From: a virus
DNA length: 32,150 nucleotides
Strand: one strand, 5' to 3'
IMG/VR virus record: IMGVR_UViG_3300020469_000156
Location: 1-32,150 of that record
Shown here: in pieces, positions 30,001 through 32,150 of the stretch
Position numbering within the stretch: position 1 is the stretch's first letter
Layout: every line of letters starts with the position of its first letter
Translations under genes and position numbers: made by a program
The notes under the pieces: generated by a model
What the model was told of the DNA's origin: nothing
Database searches by the model: none
What the model saw: only the letters and a program-made list of their open reading frames with translations

Positions 30001-30828
30001 GGCAAGGGCAAAACTTATGACCGCAATAATCCAAAGCACTATGCCAAGTACGAAAACAAAATTAATGACCTTGCACTTAAAGAACACAACAAGCAGCCCA
30101 AAATAGAAGAAGAAACTCTAACAGCCTTTAGGTCTGCGCTTTCTAGCGGAATACTTAACACAATCATGATGGGTACACCCGCTGACAAGCCTATCTTAGT
30201 GGACGGTGTGGCGTACGTTCCTATGAATGTGGCACGGATGTTTGGAATGAAGGAAGATGCGCGTGTAAGGGGCTACTCACGCATTGAGAGTGGCCTTCTA
30301 GGGCTTCCCTTTCAGTTCTATAGCTACGCATTGGCAGCAACGAACAAAGTTGCAGGGTCATTTATGCAAGGGCAGATGAAAAATAGGTGGGGTGGATTAG
30401 CTACAGCTATGGGCGCTGGCTATCTATCGGTAATGATTAAGACGCCTAACTTTGCTTGGGACAACATGGATATGGAGGATCGCTTTGCTAGGGCATTTGA
30501 TCAGAGTGGTGTTATGGCTCTATACAGTGATTTGTTTTACACTGCTATGTCTACTTCTCTTGCCCTTGGTGGTCCTAATATTAGCGGTGGAATGCTTAAC
30601 CCGAAGTTCCCGCCGCGTGAGGGAACGATGGGAATGGTAGATGCAGCTACAGGTGTTGGCGGTGCTGGCGTTAGTATAACTACAGATTACGCAGAAGGCG
30701 TTGGTCAGTTTCTTAACGGTGAATACGGTGAGGGAGCTAAACAAATTATGCGCTCGTTGCCTTTTGCTAGAATGTGGTTTTGGAAAAATCAAATGAATGA
30801 GGCTACGAATGCTATATCCCGCTTTTAA
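27043..30828 (+). CDS. Giant internal virion protein with HEXXH metallopeptidase motif, T7 gp16-like position
   Basis: 1261 residues (T7 gp16 has 1318). Two hydrophobic stretches near the N-terminus (about 105-185) precede a long helical body. No transglycosylase motif of T7 gp16 is recognised. Instead MMHEIMHTRF carries HEIMH at 970-974, and Glu1004 in YENKINDLALKE, 30 residues on, could be the third zinc ligand, as in ImmA/IrrE-type peptidases. The last 200 residues contain Gly-rich hydrophobic segments, which may contact membrane. It is the last internal protein, ejected with the DNA; its stop overlaps a repeated 15-base element. Confidence 0.8.
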   Translation: MITQLPTTNFTENFEPEFKQSIAFSDTVGAMNSIAYQPFIDAYKARKKYGYKVNQDYNAADNIGEEYQPYFNTLIFAQNEQHMADMKSGIDDSIANRRVLANSSAWAVAGAGLFDPINLMPLPFGGAGIGIVKSALRTGAGVGALQAGLEVSKSPYDPVQSMAEGVSNTAMAAASGLLFGGAFSVPLNRRIDAEARHNKAHIEAVERQQNFEDLASLTTEELAAARSNPIRKQFEDDNTDSLKAEATRLRESAVSTQGPMPMGAAEQARLKAVTSELAVRNLDTVGKDPYAIAAGGTGPIYLSTPIRRVLAASVPDSVKERMSRMASDSGLLQNLHVMGKTLGASVYQRMAPLKGEWVKADAKLTELWGLSIGTDIKKRAGMNLTEKTVALESKFGSGQRQTYNDFLVEINRQRIFKEEPKTEVEVAARKVLDDFYDVWGQRLQDTGLIGNKNKIVADIVKVDGRIADLEARLAKIESNPKFKYKKMTVASIRSQMTRATKRKEALQDSLDAIADGDTKVNPANEDFFSPRYFDHATVRARREELEAIISKWYMDNPFIYVKDKSGKVVKQRLDSNKKATDARAKATVDRILNETTEEAEDFFGSGKSMHLKHRGLDIPNKLVWEFMVQNPIDTMKSYVHKTGGRYEFAKMFDGQDFDEMLEDVRLEMMEAGHSQRDINKVVRDFVHMYDRVVTSVMKTDPDRWDNKAAFVMKEAAQLNYLGSAGLSAIPDFGRIIMEHEIGDVLKGLMEILSNERVRLTSEEANFAGEALEMNQGNVHIRMVDDISNNPRATTKYDMMKNAFYIANGLSPITQFAKTLDSIIRGHVIIKDSIAWKNGTISKQNKEYLLRYGISKEMALNIAVAPYQVTEKGFYLPNTKDWENAYAFPDTGEYMPNAKITYGDTGRYRKDGSYVAAAVDYEKKTIKFDVDYIKSTFDEKPWTQPKVEGVKPLAENAFETPQQWANFVMMHEIMHTRFQPEDLKLNLGKGKTYDRNNPKHYAKYENKINDLALKEHNKQPKIEEETLTAFRSALSSGILNTIMMGTPADKPILVDGVAYVPMNVARMFGMKEDARVRGYSRIESGLLGLPFQFYSYALAATNKVAGSFMQGQMKNRWGGLATAMGAGYLSVMIKTPNFAWDNMDMEDRFARAFDQSGVMALYSDLFYTAMSTSLALGGPNISGGMLNPKFPPREGTMGMVDAATGVGGAGVSITTDYAEGVGQFLNGEYGEGAKQIMRSLPFARMWFWKNQMNEATNAISRF

Positions 30829-30840
30829 TTGTGCGTTGCT
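30826..30840 (+). promoter_or_regulatory. Repeated post-stop element, candidate promoter (copy 3)
   Basis: The 15 bases TAATTGTGCGTTGCT are exactly those at 15180-15194, again beginning with the TAA of the upstream gene. It lies 43 bases before the fibre start, with AAGGAG for the fibre further on. The downstream box seen in copies 1 and 2 is less clear here (TAGCAGG after 17 bases). Confidence 0.4.
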
Positions 30841-30882
30841 ATGGGTTTTATCTACTGTTAGCAGGACCGAAAGGAGTGCAGT

Positions 30883-32150
30883 ATGACTATTAGTTTAGCG
30901 CAAAACGCAGCGCGTGTATCTTACTCTGTAAGTGAGGGCGCTACACAAACATCGTTTACTGTATCATTTGAGTTTTTTGATGATGCTGATCTTAACGTAT
31001 ATGTAGATGGTACTTTAAAAAGTATTAGTACTCACTATACTGTAAGCGGAGGCAGCGGCTCTACTGGCGCAGTAGCTATATCAGTTACAGGAGCTACTGG
31101 CGGTAGTACTGTAGTTATTACTAGAGATATTGCGCTTGCTAGAACGACTGACTTTCCTACGTCTGGATCGTTTCAAATTGCCACGCTAAACACTGAGCTA
31201 GATCGCTTTACTGCTATTGCTGCCGACCTTAAAGATTCTTCTAATCGTTCATTGCAGCTAACAGATTTTGATACTGCAGTATCTCTTGTACTTCCTGATG
31301 TTAATAGTCGTAAAGGGACTGTTCTTGGTTTTAATGCAAGTACTGGTGCTGTTGAAGCAGGTCCAAACATTACTGCTGTTCAATCTTTAGCAGATGTTAC
31401 TACATCCATTAGCCTTCTTGGTACAAGTGATGCAGTTAGCGATATGAACACGTTAGCTACAACAACTATTGTAAACAATATGTCTACTGTAGCTGGTATT
31501 AGTTCTAATGTTTCTACTGTGGCAGGTATAGCAAGTAATGTAACTACTGTAGCTAATGATGCTACTGATATTGGTGCTGTTGCAGGTAAAGCTACTGAAA
31601 TAGGTCGGCTTGGAACAAGCGATGCTGTTGCTGATTTGGCCGTTTTAGGTACAGCTGACGTTGTTTCAGATATGAATACATTAGCTTCAGCTGCAATTGT
31701 TGAAGACATGAACTTGCTGGGAACATCTGCAAACGTCACGGCTATGGGCGTGCTGGGAACATCTGCAAACGTCACGGCTATGGCTGCACTTGCTGGCTCT
31801 AGCAGCGTTGAAATCCCTGCGTTGACCGTTAAAGCAGGTGATGGGGCAGACGGCAACTTTTTTCTAATAGCAGATAATAGCGATGATAATGGTGATGATT
31901 GGCTCATTGCCGCCAAACACGATCCATTAAAAACGCTGCAGATAACTAATAATTTTGGCACGTCAGGCGGCGTTATGCTGACGCTGACAAACTCCACAAA
32001 CCTTACATCTGAAAGCACTGCAGCATTTGCTGGTACTGTTGAGGTTGGCAATTCTGTGAAGTTTGAAAACTCAGTAAATGGTAGCTATGTCGGGTCAGTC
32101 TCAGTAAAATCTGGAAGCACAAGCAACGCCGCACGAACAATCACATTGCC
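30883..32150 (+). CDS. Tail fibre protein, T7 gp17-like N-terminus (runs off the window end)
   Basis: 422 codons are read without a stop; AAAGGAG precedes the ATG. Joined to base 1 the frame ends in PYA and TAA at 8-10, giving 425 residues. The N-terminal 125 residues (SYSVSEGATQTSFTVSFEFF; LNVYVDGT; TVVITRDIALARTTDFPTSG; LNTELDRFTAIAADL) are the T7 fibre domain that binds the tail. The shaft (about 165-305) is built of short repeats such as LGTSDAV.DM and STVAGISSNV, which suits a beta-helical or triple-stranded shaft. The end (KSGSTSNAARTITLP) is a common tip motif. Further tip proteins follow at 22-864. Confidence 0.88.
   Translation, partial: MTISLAQNAARVSYSVSEGATQTSFTVSFEFFDDADLNVYVDGTLKSISTHYTVSGGSGSTGAVAISVTGATGGSTVVITRDIALARTTDFPTSGSFQIATLNTELDRFTAIAADLKDSSNRSLQLTDFDTAVSLVLPDVNSRKGTVLGFNASTGAVEAGPNITAVQSLADVTTSISLLGTSDAVSDMNTLATTTIVNNMSTVAGISSNVSTVAGIASNVTTVANDATDIGAVAGKATEIGRLGTSDAVADLAVLGTADVVSDMNTLASAAIVEDMNLLGTSANVTAMGVLGTSANVTAMAALAGSSSVEIPALTVKAGDGADGNFFLIADNSDDNGDDWLIAAKHDPLKTLQITNNFGTSGGVMLTLTNSTNLTSESTAAFAGTVEVGNSVKFENSVNGSYVGSVSVKSGSTSNAARTITL
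31715..31783 (+). repeat. Exact 33-base tandem duplication in the fibre shaft
   Basis: Bases 31715-31747 are identical to 31751-31783, a period of 36 bases or 12 codons (LGTSANVTAMGV then LGTSANVTAMAA). The identity at the third codon positions, unlike the other diverged shaft repeats, points to a recent in-frame duplication that lengthens the shaft. Confidence 0.85.

Noticed and set aside
31715-31783. Direct repeats in the fibre as a possible CRISPR or recombination array
   Set aside because: Only two contiguous in-frame copies with a 3-base difference region and no spacers; they encode shaft repeats.
31380-32051. Long open frame (223 codons) on the minus strand opposite the fibre gene
   Set aside because: It is the mirror of the repetitive fibre shaft; its composition (Ala, Val, Ser, Pro) follows from the repeats, and it has no ribosome binding site.

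Overview
The window looks like the whole genome of a small, probably lytic, tailed phage with a short-tailed (podovirus, T7-type) virion. The structural genes follow the T7 plan: terminase, head-tail connector, scaffold, capsid, tail tubular A and B, internal virion proteins, tail fibre. Base composition is moderate. The set of small conserved proteins around the terminase and connector is of a kind I associate with marine podoviruses, so an alphaproteobacterial marine host is plausible, but that is inference. The last base of the window reads in frame into the first: the fibre gene left open at 32150 reaches a stop at bases 8-10, followed by a ribosome binding site and the next gene. The sequence is therefore most likely a closed or circularly permuted genome of about 32 kb.

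Layout. (1) 1-3375, plus strand: fibre-associated proteins, a tail-assembly-chaperone-like protein, then a dense lysis cassette of small membrane proteins, two holin candidates and an M15-type peptidoglycan peptidase. (2) 3376-3652: intergenic region where the two transcription directions converge, with a hairpin terminator for each strand and a further folded element. (3) 3653-11009, minus strand: about 22 small, tightly packed and often overlapping early genes. They include an SSB-like protein, a Rad52/ERF-type annealing protein, a YqaJ-type exonuclease, a GIY-YIG nuclease, a replication-initiator-like protein, a PD-(D/E)XK resolvase-like nuclease, several helix-turn-helix and zinc-ribbon proteins and a DUF932 protein. 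(4) 11010-11478: a divergent control region with a long imperfect inverted repeat, tandem 10-base repeats and a G-quadruplex-like tract. (5) 11479-32150 (continuing to base 10), plus strand: small terminase, an island of small basic proteins, large terminase, connector, scaffold, acetyltransferase-like protein, capsid, tail tube proteins, three internal virion proteins and the fibre.

How it works together. No DNA polymerase, helicase, primase, RNA polymerase or integrase is visible. The phage would use host transcription and replication machinery, recruited by its initiator-like protein, and a recombination module (exonuclease, annealase, SSB-like protein, resolvase) to make concatemers for packaging. 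Points most worth following: an HEXXH metallopeptidase motif inside the largest internal virion protein; a repeated 15-base element directly after two stop codons with a shorter copy upstream of the capsid gene; a hairpin that could bring a distant ribosome binding site to the tail tubular A start; two long same-strand gene overlaps; and the folded, G-rich divergent control region.
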